DNA of 64,000 bases from NCBI GenBank assembly GCA_958295855.1, contig OY282383.1, forward strand, positions 4,754,481 to 4,818,480. The letters run 5' to 3'. This document shows, piece by piece, positions 43,332-51,121 of this stretch. Made by a program: the position numbers and the translations under genes. Within the stretch, counting starts at the first letter, position 1. Every line of letters begins with the position of its first letter. The notes under the pieces are model-generated. The model did not search any database and was not told where the DNA came from. It saw only the letters and a program-made list of their open reading frames with translations. This DNA comes from an uncultured Poribacteria bacterium. GTDB lineage: Bacteria; Poribacteria; WGA-4E; WGA-3G.

Positions 43332-43792
43332 TGATTTTGCCAGTGAATGTCCTCAAGCGTCTGTGCAGCGAGCACTTGTTCAAAGAGCATGTCAAGCAGG
43401 GCGAGGCTTTGGATCGAAGTAATCTGGTCGGTCAGTGCCTGCGGGATGGTATCAAAACGGAACTGCAGCAGCTTGAGGATGTTCATCTGTTTGGCGCGTG
43501 TCTCCCCTTCTGCAATGCCTTCTGCTTTACCTTGCACCATACCCTGCTCAATGCCTTGCGCCATGCCACGCTCTATCAGCACCTCGGCCATCGACTGCGC
43601 CATAGTTTCTACCTCCATGTCCGGCGTATGCTGGACTATAACCTTCAAAAGTTCTTGATATTCCGCTACCGTTTGAGCGGCTCGTGCCGCATCCAGCGAA
43701 TCCAAGGGCCCCATCGCCTCTGTTAACACCTTCTTTAGCACCTCATGCGCAGCGCCCTCCTGCAGGTCGCGCGCATCGGTTTCTGTAGTCAT
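43319..43792 (-). CDS. Rpn/PDDEXK-family C-terminal-like protein (nuclease domain absent)
   Basis: 157 residues. IERGMAQGIEQGMVQGKAEG and the following LKLLQFRFDTIPQALTDQI resemble the C-terminal helical region of Rpn-type recombination-promoting nucleases and DUF4351 proteins. The N-terminal PD-(D/E)XK domain of that family is missing, so this may be a remnant or a stand-alone regulatory piece. The start MTTETDARD has AAAGGAAG upstream; a longer frame starts at 43831, almost at the predicted transcription start. The stop codon lies inside a palindrome, so the tail (KEG) is probably altered. Confidence 0.65.
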   Translation of the reverse strand: MTTETDARDLQEGAAHEVLKKVLTEAMGPLDSLDAARAAQTVAEYQELLKVIVQHTPDMEVETMAQSMAEVLIERGMAQGIEQGMVQGKAEGIAEGETRAKQMNILKLLQFRFDTIPQALTDQITSIQSLALLDMLFEQVLAAQTLEDIHWQNHKEG

Positions 43793-43839
43793 CTGTTTTA
43801 TTCTTCCTTTGTTTCGTGACTCTTTTGTCATAGATAAAT

Positions 43840-43868
43840 AGTATAGCAGGAATGGCCGGTCATGTCAA
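43840..43868 (-). promoter_or_regulatory. Proximal promoter of the Rpn-like gene
   Basis: Minus strand: TTGACA, 17-base spacer, TATACT. The start site is predicted about 40 bases before the chosen ATG. Confidence 0.7.
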
Positions 43869-43877
43869 CCAAAAAAG

Positions 43878-44014
43878 TGAATCACGGACTGACGCGGATG
43901 ACGCGGATTTTTCTCGTCTGAATCGCGGATTTGCGCGGATTACGCGGAATGACGCGGATTTTGGGGTGCCTCGCGGGTCAGCATTTCTTGTAGGGGTAGG
44001 CCTTGTGCCTACCC
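43878..44014. repeat. CGCGGATT array and family A palindrome
   Basis: Degenerate CGCGGATT units (about 43878-43965) are followed by a family A palindrome at 43990-44014. No gene is supported in 43832-44264. Confidence 0.75.
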
Positions 44015-44045
44015 TGTGTGCCTACGGGACTAAGAGGGGCGATGT

Positions 44046-44145
44046 CGGCAATCATCACGTGCCTGAATCGGTGCTGTCCGCACACAGATGCTGTTAGCAT
44101 TATAACGTATTCGGTCGGCGTTGTCAAGTTTTTTAGCAAAAAAAA
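44046..44145 (-). promoter_or_regulatory. Duplicated promoter-leader module, copy B
   Basis: Contains the full consensus TTGACA, a 17-base spacer and TATAAT on the minus strand (44099-44127), reading toward the Rpn-like gene. Matches 42974-43073 over about 100 bases. Confidence 0.7.
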
Positions 44146-44163
44146 GGCTCACTAGTGATTTTT

Positions 44164-44193
44164 TTGAACTTTTTGGGTGAAATAGTGTATACT
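44164..44193 (+). promoter_or_regulatory. Promoter for the unknown secreted protein
   Basis: TTGAAC, 18-base spacer, TATACT; leader about 65 bases. Confidence 0.65.
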
Positions 44194-44264
44194 TAATACA
44201 ATGAATGTTTGATTATGCAAGAGGGTTTCGATCTATTCTCAGATTGAAACCGGGAGGAATTCCC

Positions 44265-45023
44265 ATGAAACGCGTACGTTTAGGCAGCAGCTTGCACGGC
44301 TCCCATATTGCACTATACGCTATTGCCTTCTCCACATTACTCCTAGCACTCAGCATGAGCGAGAGCGGCATGGCTGAAGTTGCCAGTTTGGAGATAGAGA
44401 TTTCGGATGTCGTCAGCAACGCGGATGCGCGGCAAATTCGGCGGTTGCTGGAACCGTGGGCAGATTCAGAAAACATCACCTTCCACACGCCTGTTGACAA
44501 AAACGGAAGAAAGCGGCTTTTCACCACCGTCGTTCAAGTTAAACCGAGGCAAGGCCCTTCTAAATACAGCGAGACGCATACCTTCGATGTGCATGACATC
44601 ATACGGCAGCTCAACGATTCTCGTTTCCGGGGCCGCCATGGGCTGGGGCACGCCCGCGTGCTTAAAAGCGAGGTTACGATTCGCGGGCACATGTTTGCAC
44701 ATCCTGGCTATGCCCGGAGCTATCTCCGCAATGTCCCTTCGTGGCGCCGCTGGCGGCCGGATACCTCCAATATCCATCACGCGATGACAGCCGGCAGCGA
44801 AGATCAGAAGTTCGTTTTTAGCGCGAACGCTGAGTTCGATCAGCTGCGGATTGATGCTGCAAACAGTGATAAAGAGGTAGAGGTGAAAGGCGTAATCGCG
44901 GGCTTTGATGGTCCCTACCCGATTGTATCGGTGCGCGAATATGATGTCGGCTATCGCCTTAAGAATGACGAGGCGCCCGCTGAAAAAGGGGTCACCTACG
45001 ATTACCTTGAAGAGGAAAAATAA
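44265..45023 (+). CDS. Unknown exported protein
   Basis: 252 residues, family not recognised. The start MKRVRLGSS has GGGAGGAATTCCC upstream; a longer frame from 44205 would begin at the promoter's start site. A hydrophobic segment (IALYAIAFSTLLLALSMS) acts as a signal or anchor. Two parts follow. The first is SLEIEISDVVSNADARQIRR then LLEPWADSENITFHTP, resembling a small ferredoxin-like or HMA-like fold without Cys. The second is a basic His/Arg-rich region (HARVLKSEVTIRGHMFAHPG, SWRRWRPDTSNIHH). The C-terminus is acidic (YDYLEEEK). No catalytic motif is visible. It stands alone between repeat DNA and thrC. Confidence 0.72.
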   Translation: MKRVRLGSSLHGSHIALYAIAFSTLLLALSMSESGMAEVASLEIEISDVVSNADARQIRRLLEPWADSENITFHTPVDKNGRKRLFTTVVQVKPRQGPSKYSETHTFDVHDIIRQLNDSRFRGRHGLGHARVLKSEVTIRGHMFAHPGYARSYLRNVPSWRRWRPDTSNIHHAMTAGSEDQKFVFSANAEFDQLRIDAANSDKEVEVKGVIAGFDGPYPIVSVREYDVGYRLKNDEAPAEKGVTYDYLEEEK

Positions 45024-45089
45024 CGTTCGGTCGGCGACGAAACATTCACTGTTGGGTGTCACGGGTTGCCGTTCAATCCAACCTATAGG

Positions 45090-46241
45090 CTACGCCTGAT
45101 AGCCGCCTGTATTAAAAAGCACAACCCGTTCAGAAGGTTCAATCATGCCGTTTGCGACGAGTTGTTTGAGTGCCGCGACCGTTGCTGCGCCTTCGGGGCA
45201 CGTCAAAAGCCCCTCAGTTTTGGGTAGCACTTGCATTGCCTCACGGATGGCATCATCCGTGACGGCAATCGCGGTGCCCTGGCTTTTACGAATTGCCGAT
45301 AAGATGAGAAAGTCGCCAATGGCTTGCGGCACCCGTAATCCGCTGGCGATTGTCTCGGCATCCCGCCACGGCGTTGCTTCGTCGGCATCCTCTTCCCATG
45401 CCCTGACAATCGGGGCACATCCAGCGGCTTGTACGGCGATAAAGCGAGGGCGTTTGTTTCCAATCCACCCGATTGCCTCTAATTCCGCGAAGCCTTTCCA
45501 CATGCCGACAATCCCCGTGCCGCCGCCCGTCGGATAGATAATGACATCCGGCAGCTCCCACCTGAATTGCTCTGCGAGTTCAAAGCCCATCGTTTTTTTG
45601 CCTTCCACGCGATATGGCTCTTTGAGGGTTGACACGTCAAACCAGTTTTCAGCGGCTTTCCGTTTCGCGACAATTCTGCCTGCATCTGTAATCAAGCCAT
45701 CAATTAATGTAACTTTCGCGCCTGCGAGCCGACACGTCTCCTTATTGAAGGCGGGTGTATCTTGTGGCATGAAGATGTGTGCTGTCATGCCTGCGGCAGC
45801 GGCATAAAGTGCGAGAGCCGTCGCTGCGTTGCCAGCAGAGGGAATCGCTAATGCTGTTAGGCCAAGGGATTTCGCCTTGGAGACTGCCATCGCTAAGCCC
45901 CGCGCCTTGAAACTTCCTGTGGGCAAACGAGATTCATCTTTTATCCATACCTCCGTAAGCCCAAACCTTGCCCCCAACCTTTTGGCATGGATGAGCGGTG
46001 TCATCGTCTCACCCAGCGAAACGATGTCCGATGCGTCGCCTATCGGTAGGAGCTCCCTATACCGCCAGAGTGACGCAGGACGTGCCAAGAGGGCATCGCG
46101 TTGCCAGATCCCTGCTACCTGTTTCAGCGCGTAACGGGCAAGTAGCGGCTTCCCACACGAGGTGCAAACGTTCTGCGGCACCTCGTGCGGATACGTCTCG
46201 CTACATTGGCTACATTCAAGATGTTGTAGATAGTTTCTCAT
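45090..46241 (-). CDS. thrC: Threonine synthase (PLP-dependent)
   Basis: 383 residues. Converts O-phosphohomoserine to threonine. The N-terminal zinc ribbon has CSQC and CTSC. The PLP lysine is in RLPTGSFKARGLAMAVS, with the PLP phosphate loop TGGGTG and SAGNAATALALYAAAAG for substrate binding. Threonine synthases with an N-terminal zinc ribbon are common outside Proteobacteria. Its start is 20 bases after the argF stop on the same strand, so both may be cotranscribed. Confidence 0.88.
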   Translation of the reverse strand: MRNYLQHLECSQCSETYPHEVPQNVCTSCGKPLLARYALKQVAGIWQRDALLARPASLWRYRELLPIGDASDIVSLGETMTPLIHAKRLGARFGLTEVWIKDESRLPTGSFKARGLAMAVSKAKSLGLTALAIPSAGNAATALALYAAAAGMTAHIFMPQDTPAFNKETCRLAGAKVTLIDGLITDAGRIVAKRKAAENWFDVSTLKEPYRVEGKKTMGFELAEQFRWELPDVIIYPTGGGTGIVGMWKGFAELEAIGWIGNKRPRFIAVQAAGCAPIVRAWEEDADEATPWRDAETIASGLRVPQAIGDFLILSAIRKSQGTAIAVTDDAIREAMQVLPKTEGLLTCPEGAATVAALKQLVANGMIEPSERVVLFNTGGYQA

Positions 46242-46260
46242 GGCTTTACTGCTACTGTGC

Positions 46261-47205
46261 TTATGAACGCGCGAGCAGCTTGAGAAGAATCGCTTTCATG
46301 CTGTGAAGGCGATTTTCGGATTGTTCAAAGATAATAGCGCGCGCATCGTCGAGTAATTCGTCCGCGATTTCATAACCGCGATGGGCAGGCAGACAGTGCA
46401 TAATCCGGCACCCGTGCGCCTTGAGGAGCTCAGCGTTCAATTGGTACGGCATCATCTTTTCCAAGCGGCGTTTCCGTTCCGCTGCAAAAGCCGGTTCCGT
46501 AAAGAATTCCATATCCACCCACGTATCGGTATAGACAATATCGCTTGTGGCGATGATTTTTTCGAGCGCGTTGTCCGCGCTTGCGGTGGCTGTGTCTGTA
46601 TTAAGCGTCTTATAGAGCCCTTTCCGAGCGGCTTCATCCCACAACGCCTTATCCACAGCAGCGGGGTTCACCTCCGGGGCAACAACGGTCACCTCAATGC
46701 CGACTTTCATCCCCGCAGCAATTAGCGAATTGCAGACGTTGTTATGAACGCCGATGAAGCACAACTTAATCCCTTCCAGTCTGCCGAAGTGTTCTTGTAT
46801 CGTCATCAGATCTCCGAGTGCCTGCGTTGGATGATATTTGTCACAACAGCCGTTAATCATCGGGACAGCTGCCGATGTTGATGCAGTAACGAGCTCTGCG
46901 TGTTTCAAGAATCGTGCTAAAATAACATCTACATACGCGGACAGCACGCGAATTTCATCGCCGAGGTCGGCTAACCCGAAGTTCGTCGTTCGCCAGTCCA
47001 AGTAGTGTGCATGCCCCCCCATCTGTGTGATGCCAACCTCACCCGCGCATCGCGTTCGCGTGGAGGTCTTCTGGAAAAGCAACGCGAGGCTCCGCCCACC
47101 TACAGCGTGTCTATATTTTTCAGGATAGTTTTTGATGTTCAGGCTGTCTTCAACGGTTTCAAGAATATCGGTTTTTGACCAGGATTTGAGCGTAATTAGG
47201 TGCAT
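46261..47205 (-). CDS. argF: Ornithine carbamoyltransferase
   Basis: 314 residues; makes citrulline from ornithine and carbamoyl phosphate. The carbamoyl-phosphate loop FQKTSTRTR is near residue 48, DKYHPTQALGDLMT near 127 and MHCLPAHRG near 265. The ornithine-binding region is less typical (VDMEFF), so N-acyl-ornithine variants are not excluded. The start MHLITLKSW has GGAG six bases upstream; the frame extends four codons further. A strong promoter is at 47304-47332. Confidence 0.9.
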   Translation of the reverse strand: MHLITLKSWSKTDILETVEDSLNIKNYPEKYRHAVGGRSLALLFQKTSTRTRCAGEVGITQMGGHAHYLDWRTTNFGLADLGDEIRVLSAYVDVILARFLKHAELVTASTSAAVPMINGCCDKYHPTQALGDLMTIQEHFGRLEGIKLCFIGVHNNVCNSLIAAGMKVGIEVTVVAPEVNPAAVDKALWDEAARKGLYKTLNTDTATASADNALEKIIATSDIVYTDTWVDMEFFTEPAFAAERKRRLEKMMPYQLNAELLKAHGCRIMHCLPAHRGYEIADELLDDARAIIFEQSENRLHSMKAILLKLLARS

Positions 47206-47303
47206 AATTGTCTCCACATCGGGCAGATTTGCTGGCTTTTTGTAGGGGCGAACTATAGTGCTCGCGCGTTCCCATTTTGGCTTGCAAGTTAAAAGAAACG
47301 ATA

Positions 47304-47332
47304 ATTATACCTAATTTTTTAGAATAAGTCAA
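47304..47332 (-). promoter_or_regulatory. Promoter for argF-thrC
   Basis: Minus strand: TTGACT, 17-base spacer, TATAAT. Leader about 90 bases. Divergent from the DUF1592 promoter, with an ATTTCGTT / AACGAAAT inverted repeat (47353-47372) between them. Confidence 0.75.
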
Positions 47333-47395
47333 ATGTTTTTTCCGCTATGGGCATTTCGTTAGAGAACGAAATGGCTCTGGGGTAATATTTTTTAC

Positions 47396-47425
47396 TTGAC
47401 TTTACAGAGCATTCTGTGGTATTAT
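47396..47425 (+). promoter_or_regulatory. Promoter for the DUF1592 gene cluster
   Basis: TTGACT, 18-base spacer, TATTAT. Confidence 0.55.
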
Positions 47426-47515
47426 TATTACACTAATAGCGTCGCCCAATGAAAAATAGACCCAACGATGCCCAGAAAAAACAAAAAACAATACTTCAGT
47501 TTGGAGAGCGTGTCA

Positions 47516-49957
47516 ATGACATCCGCCAATTACACCCCACAATGCCGCCGCCTGATTTTGATACTAGTGCTCCTTCTTGCATTGACTTTGAGCCTGGGTG
47601 CGGAGGAAGCCCCTGACTTTGCGCAAGCGGGCACCCCATTCTTGGAGAAGTACTGCTTGGGCTGCCACGCTGGCGAGCAGCCCGCAGCCGAACTTGCTCT
47701 CGATGCATTTCAAGATAACCTTTCGTTGATCGAGAAGCGTGAGGTCTGGGAACTGGTTTTAGAGATGCTAACAACAGGCACCATGCCCCCATCGGATAGC
47801 GAGCAGCCGATGATGGAAGAATCGGAATCGTTTGTTAAGCACGTTGAAGCCATCTTTGAACATGCAGATCGGACAGCGAAACCCGATCCCGGGCGAATAA
47901 CGGTACGCCGGCTCAATAAAGTTGAATACAAAAATACTGTCCGGGACTTGCTCGGCGTTGATTTTGATCCCACCGCCAATTTCCCTGCGGACGACATCGG
48001 GCACGGGTTTGATAATATCGGTGATGTGCTGACGATGTCACCGCTCCTGATGGAACGGTACCTTGAAGCGGCAGAAGCGATTGCCACTCGCGTCATCTTG
48101 GTGAACCCACCGCCCCCATCCAAACGCTACCAAAGGGCGCAGCGGCTTGAACCGCGCCACGCTGATGTGCCCTACAAGGCCTTCCGCCTGCTAGACGCAA
48201 CTGCAACCGAAGCGTGGAAAACAGGCCCCTTTACCACGGGTGGCGCGAATCTCAGGTTCCTCCCGGATATAGAGCTCCGCTACCGTGCAACGCTTTATGC
48301 TGAAACCACCAGCGACAGACTTGTGGAGGTTGCCCTATTCGTTCAGGGTAAAGCCCTGGAGGCGGTTTCCACCCCTGCTGAACTCGCACAACTCGTCGGC
48401 GTTGACGCCACGTCGAACGCCAAGATTAAAATCTTGGAAACCTTCGAGATTACCGCCCGCGACCGGAAAAAACCCCAGACAATTGAAACGCTTGTCAGCC
48501 GGATGGCTCACGTTGAAAAGGCAGGCATCGCACTGGTTAAGCCTGAGCACGGTGAACCCACTGCCAAACTCATGCTCCGCGCGCTCTGGTCGGAGGGGCC
48601 GTTAGACACCCGCCCTGCCTCCCAACTCAAAATTTTGGCATGCACACCGGGCATCCCTCAGGCAGAACAGACACGTGAAGTGTTAACCCGGCTGCTTCGC
48701 CGAGCGTATCGCCGGCCACCGAGTGAAAACGAAGTAGAACAACTCGCTCAGTTTGTAGAATCCATCCAAGCAGGCGGCGCGACATGGGAAGCCGGCATTC
48801 AAGAGGCGATTAAAGTCGTTCTCTGTTCGCCCAAGTTCCTGTTTCGAGTGGAGATAGATGACCGGCGGCAAGGTTCCCCAGAGCCGCACCCGATCGATGA
48901 GTTTCAGCTCGCCTCTCGGCTTTCCTACTTCTTGTGGAGCAGCATGCCAGACGACGAACTCCTGCATCTTGCTGAAAAAAAACAGCTGACTGTCAACCTT
49001 GAGTCACAAGTTAAACGCATGTTGGCAGATGCGAAAGCGTCAGAATTGACACGCAACTTTGGCACGCAATGGTTACAAATCCAACGGCTGGCCACCGTTG
49101 GACCCGATGCCGATCGATTTCCAACCTTCACCCGCAAATTGCGAGACGCGATGTTGAAGGAAACCGAACTTTTTCTGGAAGCAATCTTTCGGGAAGACCG
49201 GAGCGTACTCGAGCTGCTTGACGCGGACTATACCTTTCTCAATAAGCCGTTGGCGAACCATTACGGCATTGTGGATACGCAGGGGAACTGGATGGGGCAG
49301 AAAAAAACCGTACCTGGGGGCGAAGCGATTCAAGGTAGCGCGTTTCTGCGCGTGGCGCTGCAAGGTGCCTCACGCGGCGGTATACTTACCCACGCCAGCG
49401 TGCTGACGGTAACCTCTAATCCGACGCGCACCTCTCCTGTCAAACGGGGACGCTGGGTGCTGGAGCAAGTGCTCGGCACACCACCGCCACCACCGCCACC
49501 GGATGTCCCCGAATTAGAAGAAGAGGGGGAGGCGGTTCACGGGAGTACGCTGCGAGAACGCCTTGAGAAGCACCGAGAAGACCCGGCCTGTGCCAACTGC
49601 CACGCCAAAATGGACGCGATCGGATTTGCACTAGAAAACTACAACGCAATTGGGGCTTTTCGGATGAAGGACGGCACATTGGATATTGATGCAACCGGCG
49701 AATTGCCAGATGGCACCTCTTTTCATGGCATAGCAGACCTGAAACAGATTCTCAAAGAGAGAAAACAACACTTTGCACGCTGCCTCACTGAAAAAATGTT
49801 AACTTACGCCTTAGGCAGGGGATTAGAATATTACGACCGGCCAACTCTCGAACGCATCGTTGCACAACTTGAAGCCAAAGATTACAGAAGTACCGTACTA
49901 ATTACAGAAATCGTCAAAAGCGAACCATTTCGGTTACGTCGTGGTACAGCACAGTAG
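47516..49957 (+). CDS. Planctomycete-type cytochrome DUF1592/DUF1588 protein
   Basis: About 813 residues. The signal helix LILILVLLLALTLSLGA is followed by a cytochrome-c-like segment with haem motif CLGCH (about residue 47). Next come DUF1587 (ITVRRLNKVEYKNTVRDLLG), DUF1595/1592 (RRPPSENEVEQLAQFVE, FLFRVEIDDRR, LASRLSYFLWSSMPDDELL), DUF1588 with a second CANCH (DPACANCHAKMDAIGFALEN), and DUF1585 at the C-terminus. A GTPPPPPPPDVPEL linker is typical. The start is ATG with GGAG nine bases upstream; the longer frame begins at 47468. The family is usually paired with DUF1552 proteins, probably in periplasmic polymer oxidation; the substrate is unknown. Confidence 0.92.
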   Translation: MTSANYTPQCRRLILILVLLLALTLSLGAEEAPDFAQAGTPFLEKYCLGCHAGEQPAAELALDAFQDNLSLIEKREVWELVLEMLTTGTMPPSDSEQPMMEESESFVKHVEAIFEHADRTAKPDPGRITVRRLNKVEYKNTVRDLLGVDFDPTANFPADDIGHGFDNIGDVLTMSPLLMERYLEAAEAIATRVILVNPPPPSKRYQRAQRLEPRHADVPYKAFRLLDATATEAWKTGPFTTGGANLRFLPDIELRYRATLYAETTSDRLVEVALFVQGKALEAVSTPAELAQLVGVDATSNAKIKILETFEITARDRKKPQTIETLVSRMAHVEKAGIALVKPEHGEPTAKLMLRALWSEGPLDTRPASQLKILACTPGIPQAEQTREVLTRLLRRAYRRPPSENEVEQLAQFVESIQAGGATWEAGIQEAIKVVLCSPKFLFRVEIDDRRQGSPEPHPIDEFQLASRLSYFLWSSMPDDELLHLAEKKQLTVNLESQVKRMLADAKASELTRNFGTQWLQIQRLATVGPDADRFPTFTRKLRDAMLKETELFLEAIFREDRSVLELLDADYTFLNKPLANHYGIVDTQGNWMGQKKTVPGGEAIQGSAFLRVALQGASRGGILTHASVLTVTSNPTRTSPVKRGRWVLEQVLGTPPPPPPPDVPELEEEGEAVHGSTLRERLEKHREDPACANCHAKMDAIGFALENYNAIGAFRMKDGTLDIDATGELPDGTSFHGIADLKQILKERKQHFARCLTEKMLTYALGRGLEYYDRPTLERIVAQLEAKDYRSTVLITEIVKSEPFRLRRGTAQ

Positions 49958-50011
49958 CAGGCACACGCCGTGTGTTTCCGTTGCTGCACAGTTTTTAGGA
50001 AATAAATCGTT

Positions 50012-51061
50012 ATGAACAAATCAAAGCAACTTTCACGTCGAACATTTTTATGCAGTTTGGGAGTCAGTGCTGCCCTCCCATGGCTGGAAGCGATAGCACC
50101 CCTGACTGCCTGGGCAGACATCCCCTCAAACGAGGCAACGATTACCCGGTACCCTGACCCGGCGATCGAAAGACTTGACTCGCGTTTTGACAAATACAAA
50201 ATTGGGAACACTGTCGTGGAACGATTGTGGACAGGGGCGCGTTGGTGCGAGGGCCCTGTCTGGTTCGGCGATGGCGGCTACCTCCTTTGGAGTGATATTC
50301 CAAACAACCGTATGCTGAAATGGCAGGAAGCCACCGGCGCGGTGAGCGTCTATCGCAAACCCTCTAACTATACCAACGGCCACACGCGCGACCGGCAAGG
50401 CAGGCTCATTAGTTGTGAGCACGGGACACGGCGCGTGACACGAACCGAATATGACGGAACGATCACTGTCCTGAGCGACAACTTTGACAGAAAGCGGTTC
50501 AACGCACCAAACGATGTGGTAGTCCATCCCGATGGACATATCTGGTTTACCGATCCAGGGTACGGTATCCTATTCAATTATGAAGGGCATAAAGCCAAAT
50601 TTGAATTGCCGACTTCCGTTTATCGCATCAATCCAGACACAAGGGAAGCAACCGTTGTAACAGATGAACTCGACAGACCGAACGGGCTCTGCTTTTCACC
50701 TGACTACAATAAGCTCTATCTCGCGGATACAGGCCCACCAAAACACATTGTTGTCTACGATGTCGTAAACGGTGAGCGGCTGAATAACAAACAGGTATTC
50801 GCTGATATGGCACCCGGTGCTGCGGATGGCCTTCGATGCGATATTGATGGAAATCTGTGGGCAAGTGCAGGCTGGGGCGGCGAAGGCTACGACGGAGTGC
50901 ATATCTTCGCGCCAGACGGAACGCTTATCGGGAAGATTCATCTCCCAGAAATTTGTGCAAACCTCTGTTTCGGCGGTGTGAAACGGAACAGACTCTTTAT
51001 GGCAGCTAGCCAATCTCTCTATTCCGTTTATGTGGAAGCACAAGGGGTACCGCTGTTTTAA
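50012..51061 (+). CDS. Tat-exported SMP-30/gluconolactonase-like protein
   Basis: 349 residues. The Tat signal SRRTFLCSLGVSAALPWLEA is followed by a six-bladed SMP-30 propeller: LWTGARWCEGPVWF, LLWSDIPNNRMLKW, FNAPNDVVVHPDGHIWFTDP, RPNGLCFSPDYNKLYLADT and GAADGLRCDIDGNLWAS. Conserved metal ligands (Glu in CEGP, Asn in APND and RPNG, Asp in AADG) are in place. It probably opens a sugar lactone in the periplasm. Its signal region is nearly the same as that of the DUF1552 protein downstream, at both DNA and protein level. Confidence 0.9.
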   Translation: MNKSKQLSRRTFLCSLGVSAALPWLEAIAPLTAWADIPSNEATITRYPDPAIERLDSRFDKYKIGNTVVERLWTGARWCEGPVWFGDGGYLLWSDIPNNRMLKWQEATGAVSVYRKPSNYTNGHTRDRQGRLISCEHGTRRVTRTEYDGTITVLSDNFDRKRFNAPNDVVVHPDGHIWFTDPGYGILFNYEGHKAKFELPTSVYRINPDTREATVVTDELDRPNGLCFSPDYNKLYLADTGPPKHIVVYDVVNGERLNNKQVFADMAPGAADGLRCDIDGNLWASAGWGGEGYDGVHIFAPDGTLIGKIHLPEICANLCFGGVKRNRLFMAASQSLYSVYVEAQGVPLF

Positions 51062-51073
51062 TTTAGCGTATGC

Positions 51074-51103
51074 GTAGGGGCGGGCACGGAGTCCCTGCCC
51101 TAC
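51074..51103. repeat. Variant GC-rich palindrome between SMP-30 and DUF1552
   Basis: Arms GTAGGGGCGGG and CCCTGCCCTAC; related to family A. It lies in the 60-base spacer and could form an RNA hairpin. Confidence 0.65.
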
Positions 51104-51121
51104 AATAAAATGGAAATAATT

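Noticed and set aside
43852..44097. Plus-strand frame between the Rpn-like and secreted-protein genes
   Set aside because: It consists of the same array and palindrome sequence and overlaps two promoters on the other strand.
42974..44145. Insertion sequence or composite transposon bounded by the 100-bp direct repeats
   Set aside because: No transposase, terminal inverted repeats or target duplications were seen; a duplicated promoter module explains it better.
44205..44264. Longer start for the unknown secreted protein
   Set aside because: It would begin within a few bases of the predicted transcription start, and the internal ATG has a clear Shine-Dalgarno and precedes the signal segment.
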